A stretch of 6,352 nt of DNA from an uncultured Collinsella sp. (GCA_900752425.1 CAADVE010000206.1:1-6352); one strand, 5' to 3'. Shown: positions 1 to 5,886, numbered from the stretch's first letter. Made by a program: numbers and translations. The notes: generated from the sequence alone by a model not told the origin.

Positions 1-27
1 GCCTGCACGATCCGAAGGGGGCAGTGA
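1..27 (+). CDS. Possible 3' end of an upstream gene (last 8 codons)
   Basis: Reading from base 1 gives ACTIRRGQ followed by a TGA stop at 25-27. That stop overlaps the ATG at 27 in a TGATG arrangement, a common signature of translational coupling between neighbouring genes. This and the AAGGGGG purine run at 15-21 are the only support. The product cannot be identified from eight residues. The alternative is that this is untranslated leader and the overlap is chance. Confidence 0.35.
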   Translation, partial: ACTIRRGQ

Positions 28-1088
28 TGGAGAGGATACTCGGCGTTAATCTCTCTGGCTGGTTTATTCCCGAGCCTTGGGTGACCCCGTCGCTATACGC
101 GGCGACCGGGGCATCCAACGCGGCCGAGCTGCAGGAGGCCATGGGCACCGCCGCCTATAACGAGCGCATGCGCCGTCATTACGAGACGTTTGTGAGCGAG
201 GACGATTTTCGCCGTATGGCGCAGATTGGCCTCAATGCCGTGCGTCTGCCGGTACCCTGGTATGCCTTTGGCTCGCAGGAGTCCGATGCGTCCTACATCT
301 CGGTTGTCGACTACATCGACCGTGCAATTGAGTGGGCTGCCAAGTACGACATCCGCGTGCTGCTTGATCTAGCAACTGTGCCCGGTGGCCAGGGCGATTC
401 CAACGATTCGCCCGCCACGCCAGAGGCTGTTGCCGAGTGGCATTCGTCCACCAACGGTCGTCATGTCGCACTCGACGTGCTCGAGCGCTTGGCCGATCGC
501 TACGGCGAGGCCGAGAGCCTGCTGGGTATTGAGCTGCTGGATACGCCGCAGATGAGTGTCCGCAAGAGCCTCTTCACCATGACGGATGGCATTCCGGCGC
601 ACTACCTGCGCAACTTCTATCGCGACGCCTATGAACTCGTCCGTTCGTATATGCCCGAGGATAAGATCGTCGTCTTCTCGTCGTCGGGGCATCCCAGCGA
701 GTGGAAGCATTTTATGCGCGGCGCCAAGTACAAGAACGTCTACATGGACCTTCACCTGTACCATTACCGCGACGAGCATGCGCTCGACATCACGAGCCCC
801 CGCGGGCTGACGACGGCGATTTCGCGTAACAAGCGCGAGCTTAAAGAAGCGATTTCGACTGGGTTCCCCGTGCTGGTGGGCGAATGGTCGGGCGCGGCGA
901 TCTTTGCCAACTCGTCGGTTACGCCCGAGGGCCGCAATGCCTACGAGCGCGTGTTTATCGCCAATCAGCTGGCTTCGTTTGCGCCGGCTGCCGGTTGGTT
1001 CTTCCAAACGTGGAAGACCGAGAAGCGCATTGCAGCATGGGACGCCCGCGCGGCGCTCGGTACGCTCGAGCGCGGCATGATTGAATAG
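27..1088 (+). CDS. GH5-family glycoside hydrolase-like protein (exo-beta-1,3-glucanase related), catalytic acid/base residue missing
   Basis: A 353-residue protein with the (beta/alpha)8 fold of glycoside hydrolase family 5, closest in pattern to fungal-type exo-beta-1,3-glucanases. Numbered from the ATG at 27: the N-terminal strand ILGVNLSGWF with the following W-x-TPSLY (about 4-24), the conserved arginine in VRLPV (R73), the substrate-site HLYHY (H243-Y247), the nucleophile in VGEWSG (E286), and the C-terminal GWFFQTWKTE (323-332) all align by eye. Where the family has N-E-P, with Glu as acid/base, this protein has D172-T173-P174. The usual H-G-A-P after strand 3 is A-T-V-P (116-119). There is no signal peptide or membrane segment, so a cytoplasmic protein is predicted. 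ATG 27 is preferred over GTG 24 because it gives better spacing from AAGGGGG and overlaps an upstream TGA, but the frame stays open to the left edge. It could be an active enzyme with altered chemistry, a binding protein, or an inactive relative. Confidence 0.85.
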   Translation: MERILGVNLSGWFIPEPWVTPSLYAATGASNAAELQEAMGTAAYNERMRRHYETFVSEDDFRRMAQIGLNAVRLPVPWYAFGSQESDASYISVVDYIDRAIEWAAKYDIRVLLDLATVPGGQGDSNDSPATPEAVAEWHSSTNGRHVALDVLERLADRYGEAESLLGIELLDTPQMSVRKSLFTMTDGIPAHYLRNFYRDAYELVRSYMPEDKIVVFSSSGHPSEWKHFMRGAKYKNVYMDLHLYHYRDEHALDITSPRGLTTAISRNKRELKEAISTGFPVLVGEWSGAAIFANSSVTPEGRNAYERVFIANQLASFAPAAGWFFQTWKTEKRIAAWDARAALGTLERGMIE

Positions 1089-1094
1089 GTTGAT

Positions 1095-1973
1095 ATGACG
1101 CAAAACAGCGCCCATACGGGCAAACTCTATGTGGTCGGCACGCCCATCGGCAACCTGGGCGACCTGTCCCCGCGCGTTGGCGAGACCTTTGCCGCTGCCG
1201 ATGTCATCTGCTGCGAAGACACGCGCGTGACGTCAAAGCTGCTGATGCACCTGGGCATTTCCAAGCCGCTTGTCCGTTGCGACGAGAATGTGATCGCCAG
1301 CCGCGCCGCCGGCCTGGTCGACCGTCTGCTGACGGGGGAGACCCTCGCCTTTGCCTCGGACGCCGGCATGCCGAGCGTGTCCGATCCCGGCCAGGCGCTG
1401 GTCGAGGCGGCACGTGAGGCCGATGTGCCCGTAGAAGTTATTCCCGGGCCCTCTGCTTGCGTCACGGCGCTCGTTTCGTCTGGCATTCCCTGCGAGCATT
1501 TTTTCTTCGAGGGCTTTTTGGGCCGAAAGCACGGCGACCGCGTGCGTCGTTTGCAGCGCCTTGCCGTGGTTCCCGGCGCACTCATCTTCTACGAGTCTCC
1601 ACATCGCATCGTGGCGACGCTCGAGGCCGTGACAGAGGTTTTTCCTCAGCGTGAGGTTGCCGTCTGCCGCGAGCTCACCAAGCTGCACGAGGAAGTCTTG
1701 CGCGGGCCCGCTGCCCAGCTTGCTGAGGAGCTGCGTGCTCGCGGCGAGGTAAAGGGCGAGATTGCGCTGGTCATCGCGCCGCCGAGCGAGGATGAGGAGG
1801 CCGGTATCGTGCCGGTTGGCGCCGCGGCAGCGGATCCCGACGAGGCCCTGCGCGAGGATATCCGCGCCGCGCTCGAGGAGGGGGAGCCCGCGTCTGCGGT
1901 GGCCAAGCGCCTGTCTCAGAAGTATTCGCGCCGCAAGCGCGATGTCTATGCCATGGTGCTCGATATGCAATAG
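1095..1973 (+). CDS. rsmI: 16S rRNA (cytidine(1402)-2'-O)-methyltransferase RsmI
   Basis: A SAM-dependent enzyme of the tetrapyrrole-methylase fold that 2'-O-methylates C1402 of 16S rRNA, in the decoding region next to the P-site tRNA. At 292 residues it has full family length. Visible motifs in order: LYVVGTPIGNLGD (11-23), CEDTR (40-44), SDAGMPSVSDPG (88-99), the SAM-loop VIPGPSA (115-121), FEGFL (138-142), IFYESPHR (164-171) and CRELTKLHEE (191-200). The C-terminal stretch from about 250 (EGEPASAVAKRLSQKYSRRKRDVYA) matches the small helical C-terminal domain of RsmI. The gene starts 6 bases after the GH5-like stop, with only a short AGG at 1087-1089 as ribosome binding site, so coupled translation is likely. 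Confidence 0.96.
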   Translation: MTQNSAHTGKLYVVGTPIGNLGDLSPRVGETFAAADVICCEDTRVTSKLLMHLGISKPLVRCDENVIASRAAGLVDRLLTGETLAFASDAGMPSVSDPGQALVEAAREADVPVEVIPGPSACVTALVSSGIPCEHFFFEGFLGRKHGDRVRRLQRLAVVPGALIFYESPHRIVATLEAVTEVFPQREVAVCRELTKLHEEVLRGPAAQLAEELRARGEVKGEIALVIAPPSEDEEAGIVPVGAAAADPDEALREDIRAALEEGEPASAVAKRLSQKYSRRKRDVYAMVLDMQ

Positions 1974-1997
1974 ATGGAGGATATCCAGCCCTTGCGC

Positions 1998-2003
1998 TAG
2001 AAT
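1998..2003 (+). promoter_or_regulatory. Weak -10 candidate for metG (TAGAAT)
   Basis: The 69-base gap between rsmI and metG contains TAGAAT at 1998-2003, one mismatch from TATAAT. It would give a leader of roughly 33 bases before the metG ATG. No good -35 hexamer lies 16-18 bases upstream; TGGAGG at 1975-1980 is a poor match. A TTGCGC at 1992-1997 could pair with TATGCA at 2013-2018, but that spacer is only 15 bases. The gap holds no terminator, so metG may also be reached by read-through from rsmI. Confidence 0.3.
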
Positions 2004-2042
2004 CATCCTCTGTATGCAACGTTTTTCTGGAGGACAAACCCC

Positions 2043-3644
2043 ATGGATCAAAGCAAGCCTTCGTTCTTTATCACGACGCCCATCTACTACGTCAACGCCG
2101 ATCCGCACCTGGGCACGGCTTATTCCACCATCATCGCCGACGTTCAGGCTCGCTATCGCCGCTCCGCCGGCTATAACGTTAAGTTCCTGACCGGCATGGA
2201 CGAGCACGGCGAGAAGGTCGCCGAGGCCGCAGCCAAGCACAACATGACGCCTCAGGAGTGGACCGACAGCCAGGCTCCGCACTTCAAGGAGCTTTGGAAC
2301 AAGCTCGAGATCTCCAACGATGACTTCATCCGCACCACCGAGCCGCGCCAGCACCATGCCGTGCAGTACCTGTGGGAGCGCATGAAGGAGTCCGGCTACC
2401 TGTATAAGGGCAGCTACGATGGCTGGTACTGTGTGCCCGACGAGACCTACTTCACCGATACGCAGGTCCAGAAGGGCGACGAGGAGTACGGCAGCGTCGG
2501 CCAGCACCTGTGCCCCGACTGCCACCGTCCGCTGGAGCGCGTGCAGGAGGAGTCCTACTTCTTTAAGCTTTCCGCTTTCCAGGACAAGCTGCTCAAGCTT
2601 TACGACGAGCACCCCGACTTTGTCGAGCCTGCGTTCCGTATGAACGAGGTACGCAGCTTTGTCGAGGGCGGCCTTAACGACCTTTCCGTGAGCCGCACGA
2701 GCTTTGACTGGGGCATTCAGGTCCCGTTTGACGAGGGTCACGTGACCTACGTGTGGTTCGATGCGCTGCTCAACTACATGACGGCCGTCGGCTACGGTGT
2801 GGACACCGACGAGGCACGTGCCGAGCTGGCCTATCGCTGGCCCGCGCAGTTCCACATCGTGGGTAAGGACATCATCCGCTTCCACTGCGTCATTTGGCCC
2901 GCCATGCTCATGGCCATCGGCGAGGCCCTGCCCGAGCACGTCTTTGCCCACGGCTTCCTGACCGTGCGCAATGCCGAGACTGGCAAGGCCGAGAAGATGT
3001 CCAAGAGCCGCGGCAACGCCATCGCTCCGCAGGACGTTATCGACATGCTGGGCGTCGAGGGCTATCGCTACTACTTCATGACCGACGTCGTTCCCGGTAC
3101 CGACGGCGCCATCAGCTTCGATCGCATGGAGCAGGTCTACAACGCCGACCTGGCCAACAGCTGGGGCAATCTGATTTCGCGTTCGCTCAACATGAGCGCA
3201 AAGTACTTTGACGGCTGCGCCCCGGCTAAACCGGCGTCTGCCGACGCGTTCGACAACCCGCTGGCAAAGATTGCCGATGGTCTGGTCGAGCGCTACATGA
3301 CCAAGATGGACGTGCTCGATTACGGTGGAGCTAAGGACGAGGTCATGGAGCTCATCCACGCCGCCAACCACTACATCGAGGACTCCGAGCCTTGGGCGCT
3401 TGCCAAGGACGAGGCCAAGGCTGACGAACTGGCATTTGTGATCTACAACCTGCTCGAGGCCATTCGCATTGCTGCTCACCTGCTGATGCCGCTCATGCCC
3501 CAGACTTCTGTCGAGGCTCTGCGCCGTCTGTCCTGTGAGGGCGAGGCCGCGAGCGACGACCTCAAGGGCATTTGCACTTGGGGCCTGCTTGCCGGCGGTC
3601 AGCCCGTCGAGAAGGGCGATCCGCTGTTCCCGCGTCTGGGCTAA
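2043..3644 (+). CDS. metG: Methionyl-tRNA synthetase
   Basis: A class I aminoacyl-tRNA synthetase that charges tRNA-Met, including initiator tRNA, in the cytoplasm. It has 533 residues. The Rossmann catalytic domain opens with ITTPIYYVNADPHLGTAYS, containing the HIGH-type motif HLGT (22-25). The connective-peptide region at about 120-175 carries a reduced zinc knuckle with C130-x2-D133 and C157-x2-C160. YVWFDALLNY (236-245) belongs to the methionine site. The KMSKS loop is exact at 318-322 (EKMSKSRGN). The helical anticodon-binding domain follows from about 365 to the end. The C-terminal Trbp111/EMAP-II-like tRNA-binding domain of the ~650-residue forms is absent, so this is the short type. 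GGAGG at 2029-2033, 9 bases before the ATG, fixes the start. CTG and CTC dominate among leucine codons. Confidence 0.97.
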   Translation: MDQSKPSFFITTPIYYVNADPHLGTAYSTIIADVQARYRRSAGYNVKFLTGMDEHGEKVAEAAAKHNMTPQEWTDSQAPHFKELWNKLEISNDDFIRTTEPRQHHAVQYLWERMKESGYLYKGSYDGWYCVPDETYFTDTQVQKGDEEYGSVGQHLCPDCHRPLERVQEESYFFKLSAFQDKLLKLYDEHPDFVEPAFRMNEVRSFVEGGLNDLSVSRTSFDWGIQVPFDEGHVTYVWFDALLNYMTAVGYGVDTDEARAELAYRWPAQFHIVGKDIIRFHCVIWPAMLMAIGEALPEHVFAHGFLTVRNAETGKAEKMSKSRGNAIAPQDVIDMLGVEGYRYYFMTDVVPGTDGAISFDRMEQVYNADLANSWGNLISRSLNMSAKYFDGCAPAKPASADAFDNPLAKIADGLVERYMTKMDVLDYGGAKDEVMELIHAANHYIEDSEPWALAKDEAKADELAFVIYNLLEAIRIAAHLLMPLMPQTSVEALRRLSCEGEAASDDLKGICTWGLLAGGQPVEKGDPLFPRLG

Positions 3645-3683
3645 GATGCAGCGCGCCATATCGGCAATTTGCTGTTTAGCTGT

Positions 3684-3719
3684 AAGGGCATGGCCGCCAC
3701 GGTCCATGCCCTTTTGTTT
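3684..3719 (+). terminator. Intrinsic terminator after metG
   Basis: A perfect 10-base stem, AAGGGCATGG (3684-3693) with CCATGCCCTT (3704-3713), closes a 10-base loop and runs into TTTTGTTT. It lies 40 bases after the metG stop and ends 32 bases before the rsmA ATG. It should end the metG transcript in the + direction; the complementary strand lacks a matching T-run. Confidence 0.88.
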
Positions 3720-3751
3720 CAAGACGCCGCCATCATGCTGAGGAGGCAACC

Positions 3752-4612
3752 ATGACAACTTCGCCTTTGGCAAACCCCACGGCCACCAGGGAGCTGCTGG
3801 AGGAGTTTGGCCTTGCGACCAAGCATCGCCTGGGCCAGAATTTCCTGATCGACAACCATGTAATTGAGCGCATTTGCGAGCTTGCCGAGCTTGCAGGCGA
3901 TGAGCGCGTGCTCGAGGTTGGTCCGGGCGTTGGTACGCTCACGCTTGCGCTGTTGCAGGAGGCGGCGTGCGTCACGTCGATCGAGGCCGATCCTGAGCTC
4001 GAGCCGGTGCTCGATGCTCACGCCGCCGACTACGCCAACTTCCGCTTTATCATGGGCGACGCGCTTAAGGTGACGCCGGAGCAGATTGAGCAGGCCGCCG
4101 GCGGTGAGCCGACGGTATTTGTCGCGAACTTGCCCTATAACGTGGCGGCGACGATCATCTTGCAGTTTTTTCAGACGATGCCCGCGCTCAAGCGTGCCGT
4201 GGTCATGGTGCAAAAGGAGGTTGCCGATCGCATTGCCGCAGTGCCGGGCAACAAGACCTATGGCGGCTATACGGCAAAGCTCGGCCTGTATGCGCAGGTG
4301 ACGGGTCGCTTTGAGGTGCCGCCGCGTTGCTTTATGCCAGCGCCGCACGTGGACTCGGCCGTCGTGCGTATCGACCGTGTTGACGGCGTGGTGCCCGAGG
4401 GGCTCGATCGCGAGTTCGTGGCTCGTGTGATCGACGCTGCATTTGCTCAGCGGCGCAAGACCGTCCGAAATTCCATGAGCGCCAACGGTTTTGCCAAGGA
4501 CGTGCTCGATGCCGCTTTTGAGGTTTGCGGTATCGCACCCACCACGCGCGCCGAGACGCTCGATGTTGCCGACTTTGTCCGTCTGGCCCGGGAGCTAATC
4601 CATGACGCCTAA
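3752..4612 (+). CDS. rsmA: 16S rRNA (adenine(1518)-N6/adenine(1519)-N6)-dimethyltransferase RsmA/KsgA
   Basis: It uses SAM to dimethylate two adjacent adenines in helix 45 of 16S rRNA, a late step of small-subunit assembly. Loss of this enzyme is known to give kasugamycin resistance. At 286 residues it has normal length. Visible motifs: the N-terminal KHRLGQNFLID (24-34), SAM motif I VLEVGPGVGTLT (53-64) with acidic E78, D103 in MGDAL, the catalytic NLPY (126-129), FMPAPHVDSAVV (194-205) and the RNA-contacting FAQRRKTVRNS (231-241). The ribosome binding site AGGAGG at 3741-3746 sits 5 bases before the ATG. Its end overlaps the tatD-like gene by 11 bases. No obvious promoter lies between the metG terminator and this start. 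Confidence 0.97.
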   Translation: MTTSPLANPTATRELLEEFGLATKHRLGQNFLIDNHVIERICELAELAGDERVLEVGPGVGTLTLALLQEAACVTSIEADPELEPVLDAHAADYANFRFIMGDALKVTPEQIEQAAGGEPTVFVANLPYNVAATIILQFFQTMPALKRAVVMVQKEVADRIAAVPGNKTYGGYTAKLGLYAQVTGRFEVPPRCFMPAPHVDSAVVRIDRVDGVVPEGLDREFVARVIDAAFAQRRKTVRNSMSANGFAKDVLDAAFEVCGIAPTTRAETLDVADFVRLARELIHDA

Positions 4613-5519
4613 TGCCGAACGCGTGACGTTTACCAAGAAAAAGAAGACGGTTGCTTGTCCCGTGCCCTTGGCGCCGCTTGCCGACACGCATGCACATCTG
4701 CTTTCGTTTTGGGGCAAGGATGTGCCCGAGACGCTCGTGCGCGCCAAAGCCGCGGGCGTCGACCTGTTGGTGACGATGTTCGACCCCATTGCCGACAAGC
4801 GCAGCGTGGCGGACTATAGCGACTGGCTGGTGCGCGAGATTCTTCCGATGCAGGATATCCCGCAGATCAAGTATCTTGCCGGCGTGCATCCGTATGGCGC
4901 GCCGGACTATACCGACGACGTTCATGCACAGGTCGTTGCGGCACTTGATGACCCCTTATGCGCCGGTATTGGCGAAATCGGCCTGGACTACCACATGGAC
5001 TATGACGACGATATCGCGCCGGCACCCCATAACGTGCAGATTGATTGCATGGCGCGCCAGCTCGAGCTTGCCGTGCGCCGTAACGTGCCGGTGGAGCTAC
5101 ATCTGCGTCACGAGGACACGGACCAGGAGCGCACCTCGCACGTGGACGCCTACAACGTGCTTCGTGAGGTGGGCGTGCCCCAGGCCGGTTGTGTGCTGCA
5201 CTGCTTTGGCGAGGACCGCGCCACGATGGAGCGCTTTGTGGAGCTGGGCTGCTATATCGCCTATGGTGGTGCGGCCACCTTTAAGCGCAACGACGACGTG
5301 CGCGAGGCATTTGCGGCAACCCCACTCGATCGAATTTTGTTCGAGACGGATTGCCCGTATATGGCTCCGGAGCCCATCCGCGGTCTTGAATGCGAGCCCG
5401 CAATGATCTCCATTACGGCAAACGCGCTGGTTAACGACCGTGTCGATCGCACTGGTGAGGATGCCGAAACAATCGCGCAAGCCGCTTGGGAAAATGCCTG
5501 CAAACTTTTTCAAAAATAG
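4602..5519 (+). CDS. TatD-family metal-dependent hydrolase (putative DNase)
   Basis: An amidohydrolase-superfamily TIM barrel of the TatD family, whose characterised members are Mg-dependent 3'-5' exonucleases or DNases. Metal ligands are visible in order: D-T-H-A-H (H30, H32), E125 in GIGEIGLDY, H167 in ELHLRH, H200 in VLHCF and D250 in ETDCPY. H96 in GVHPY is also family-typical. All expected ligands are present, so activity is likely. At 305 residues it is longer than the usual ~260. The excess includes a lysine-rich N-terminal extension (TKKKKT, 11-16) and extra sequence after H167 (RHEDTDQERT). The ATG at 4602 lies inside the 3' end of rsmA, with GGGAG at 4590-4594 spaced 7 bases before it; the 11-base overlap implies co-transcription and coupled translation. 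The natural substrate cannot be told from sequence. Confidence 0.92.
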   Translation: MTPNAERVTFTKKKKTVACPVPLAPLADTHAHLLSFWGKDVPETLVRAKAAGVDLLVTMFDPIADKRSVADYSDWLVREILPMQDIPQIKYLAGVHPYGAPDYTDDVHAQVVAALDDPLCAGIGEIGLDYHMDYDDDIAPAPHNVQIDCMARQLELAVRRNVPVELHLRHEDTDQERTSHVDAYNVLREVGVPQAGCVLHCFGEDRATMERFVELGCYIAYGGAATFKRNDDVREAFAATPLDRILFETDCPYMAPEPIRGLECEPAMISITANALVNDRVDRTGEDAETIAQAAWENACKLFQK

Positions 5520-5522
5520 TTC

Positions 5523-5551
5523 TTGCGTTCGCGGTGGCGCTCCGTTATTCT
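5523..5551 (+). promoter_or_regulatory. Probable sigma-70 type promoter of the tRNA-Leu gene
   Basis: TTGCGT (5523-5528) and TATTCT (5546-5551) are separated by exactly 17 bases. The pair lies just after the tatD-like stop and 11 bases before the mature tRNA 5' end, which fits a short leader removed by RNase P. Both hexamers are 4/6 matches to consensus. No terminator separates the tatD-like gene from this promoter. Confidence 0.6.
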
Positions 5552-5562
5552 AATTCCTGCAC

Positions 5563-5649
5563 GCGGGCGTGGCGGAATTGGCAGACGCGTACGGTTCAGG
5601 TCCGTATGGGGGCAACCCCATGAAGGTTCAAGTCCTTTCGCCCGCACCA
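5563..5649 (+). tRNA. tRNA-Leu (anticodon CAG)
   Basis: An 87-base class II tRNA that folds completely. The acceptor stem pairs GCGGGCG (5563-5569) with CGCCCGC (5639-5645), followed by discriminator A and a genome-encoded CCA (5647-5649). T8 and G9 are followed by a D-arm with GAATTGG. The anticodon stem TACGG/CCGTA (5590-5594, 5602-5606) encloses TTCAGGT, with CAG at 5597-5599. The long variable arm is TGGGG/CCCCA around GCAA (5607-5620). The T-arm is GAAGG/CCTTT around TTCAAGT (5622-5638). The long variable arm and the CAG anticodon together identify a leucine tRNA reading CUG, a codon used heavily in the neighbouring genes. Confidence 0.98.
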
Positions 5650-5661
5650 TTTTGAGCACTC

Positions 5662-5690
5662 GCCAGCCTTTCCCGGCTGGCTTTTTATTT
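5662..5690 (+). terminator. Intrinsic terminator of the tRNA-Leu unit
   Basis: A perfect 7-base stem, GCCAGCC (5662-5668) with GGCTGGC (5675-5681), has a TTTCCC loop and is followed by TTTTTATTT. It begins 12 bases after the tRNA CCA, so the tRNA is a single-gene transcription unit insulated from the response regulator. Confidence 0.9.
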
Positions 5691-5728
5691 CCCTTCATTT
5701 TACTCAGATATAACGAGCATCCAACAAG

Positions 5729-5789
5729 GCTTTGACGTGCATGCGTAAACTCTGCCCCGCTTCCCATCTTTACGCATCCATGACAAAGC
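5729..5789. repeat. Imperfect 21-base inverted repeat upstream of the response regulator
   Basis: The left arm at 5729-5749 and the right arm at 5769-5789 are reverse complements at 18 of 21 positions, with a 19-base spacer (5750-5768). Mismatches fall at arm positions 10, 13 and 15 read from the right arm's start. Neither side is followed by a T-run, so it is not an intrinsic terminator. It lies entirely in non-coding DNA, about 100 bases before the response regulator start. It could be an operator with two-fold symmetry or a structured RNA element. Confidence 0.7.
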
Positions 5790-5810
5790 TTCAACGCGCG
5801 CTTGACGCAT
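5741..5810. promoter_or_regulatory. Three copies of a TTKACGCAT nonamer (candidate operator sites)
   Basis: The nonamer occurs on the minus strand at 5741-5749 (read as ATGCGTAAA), on the plus strand at 5769-5777 (TTTACGCAT) and again at 5802-5810 (TTGACGCAT, one change). The two plus-strand copies start 33 bases apart, close to three helical turns. The last copy overlaps the best -35 candidate of the downstream gene. A regulator that binds this element could therefore block or help RNA polymerase there. The link to any particular protein, including the adjacent response regulator, is inference. Confidence 0.4.
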
Positions 5811-5831
5811 TGGCGCGATGATAGCTACACG
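5802..5831 (+). promoter_or_regulatory. Candidate promoter of the response regulator gene
   Basis: TTGACG at 5802-5807 is a 5/6 match to the -35 consensus. The best-placed -10 is TACACG at 5826-5831 (18-base spacer, 3/6 match), which is weak and might need an activator. Transcription would start near 5838, about 50 bases before the preferred ATG. No better promoter was seen in 5691-5886. Confidence 0.35.
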
Positions 5832-5886
5832 TTGAAAAGGCAATATGGTGTGCGCCAGCGCGCGGGCCGTTGGACAGGATGCGCGA

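Noticed and set aside
27..1088. Calling the GH5-like gene a pseudogene
   Set aside because: The frame is intact over its full length with conserved fold landmarks and a plausible start; loss of one catalytic residue does not by itself make it a broken gene.
369..1115. A 248-codon minus-strand frame opposite the GH5-like gene
   Set aside because: Same codon-register effect: it stops at the CTA leucine codon at 369-371. No ribosome binding site or family motif supports it.
1977..2010. GAGGAT/ATCCTC pair between rsmI and metG as a terminator or riboswitch
   Set aside because: The stem is 6 bases with a 22-base loop and no T-run, and the gap is too short for a T-box or other methionine riboswitch.
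3735..3755. A six-codon leader ORF (MLRRQP) ending over the rsmA start
   Set aside because: It has no upstream ribosome binding site, and its AGG-AGG codons are simply the rsmA Shine-Dalgarno sequence.
1233..3773. An 846-codon open frame on the minus strand across rsmI and metG
   Set aside because: It is in exact codon register with both sense genes, so it stays open simply because they avoid TTA, CTA and TCA codons; it ends at the single TCA codon of rsmI (S47, 1233-1235). The sense proteins are unmistakable and the antisense product has no recognisable motifs.
5502..5521. A/T-rich dyad at the end of the tatD-like gene as a terminator
   Set aside because: The possible stem is only T-A pairs with a bulge, lacks a GC-rich core and lies over the last codons and stop.
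5510..5794. A minus-strand frame containing RAKGLEPSWGCPHTDLN across the tRNA
   Set aside because: This is the familiar spurious protein produced by translating the antisense of a tRNA-Leu gene plus its terminator. The tRNA folds completely and explains the conservation.
5741..5821. A 26-codon ORF inside the intergenic repeats
   Set aside because: No ribosome binding site precedes its ATG, and the inverted repeat explains most of its sequence.
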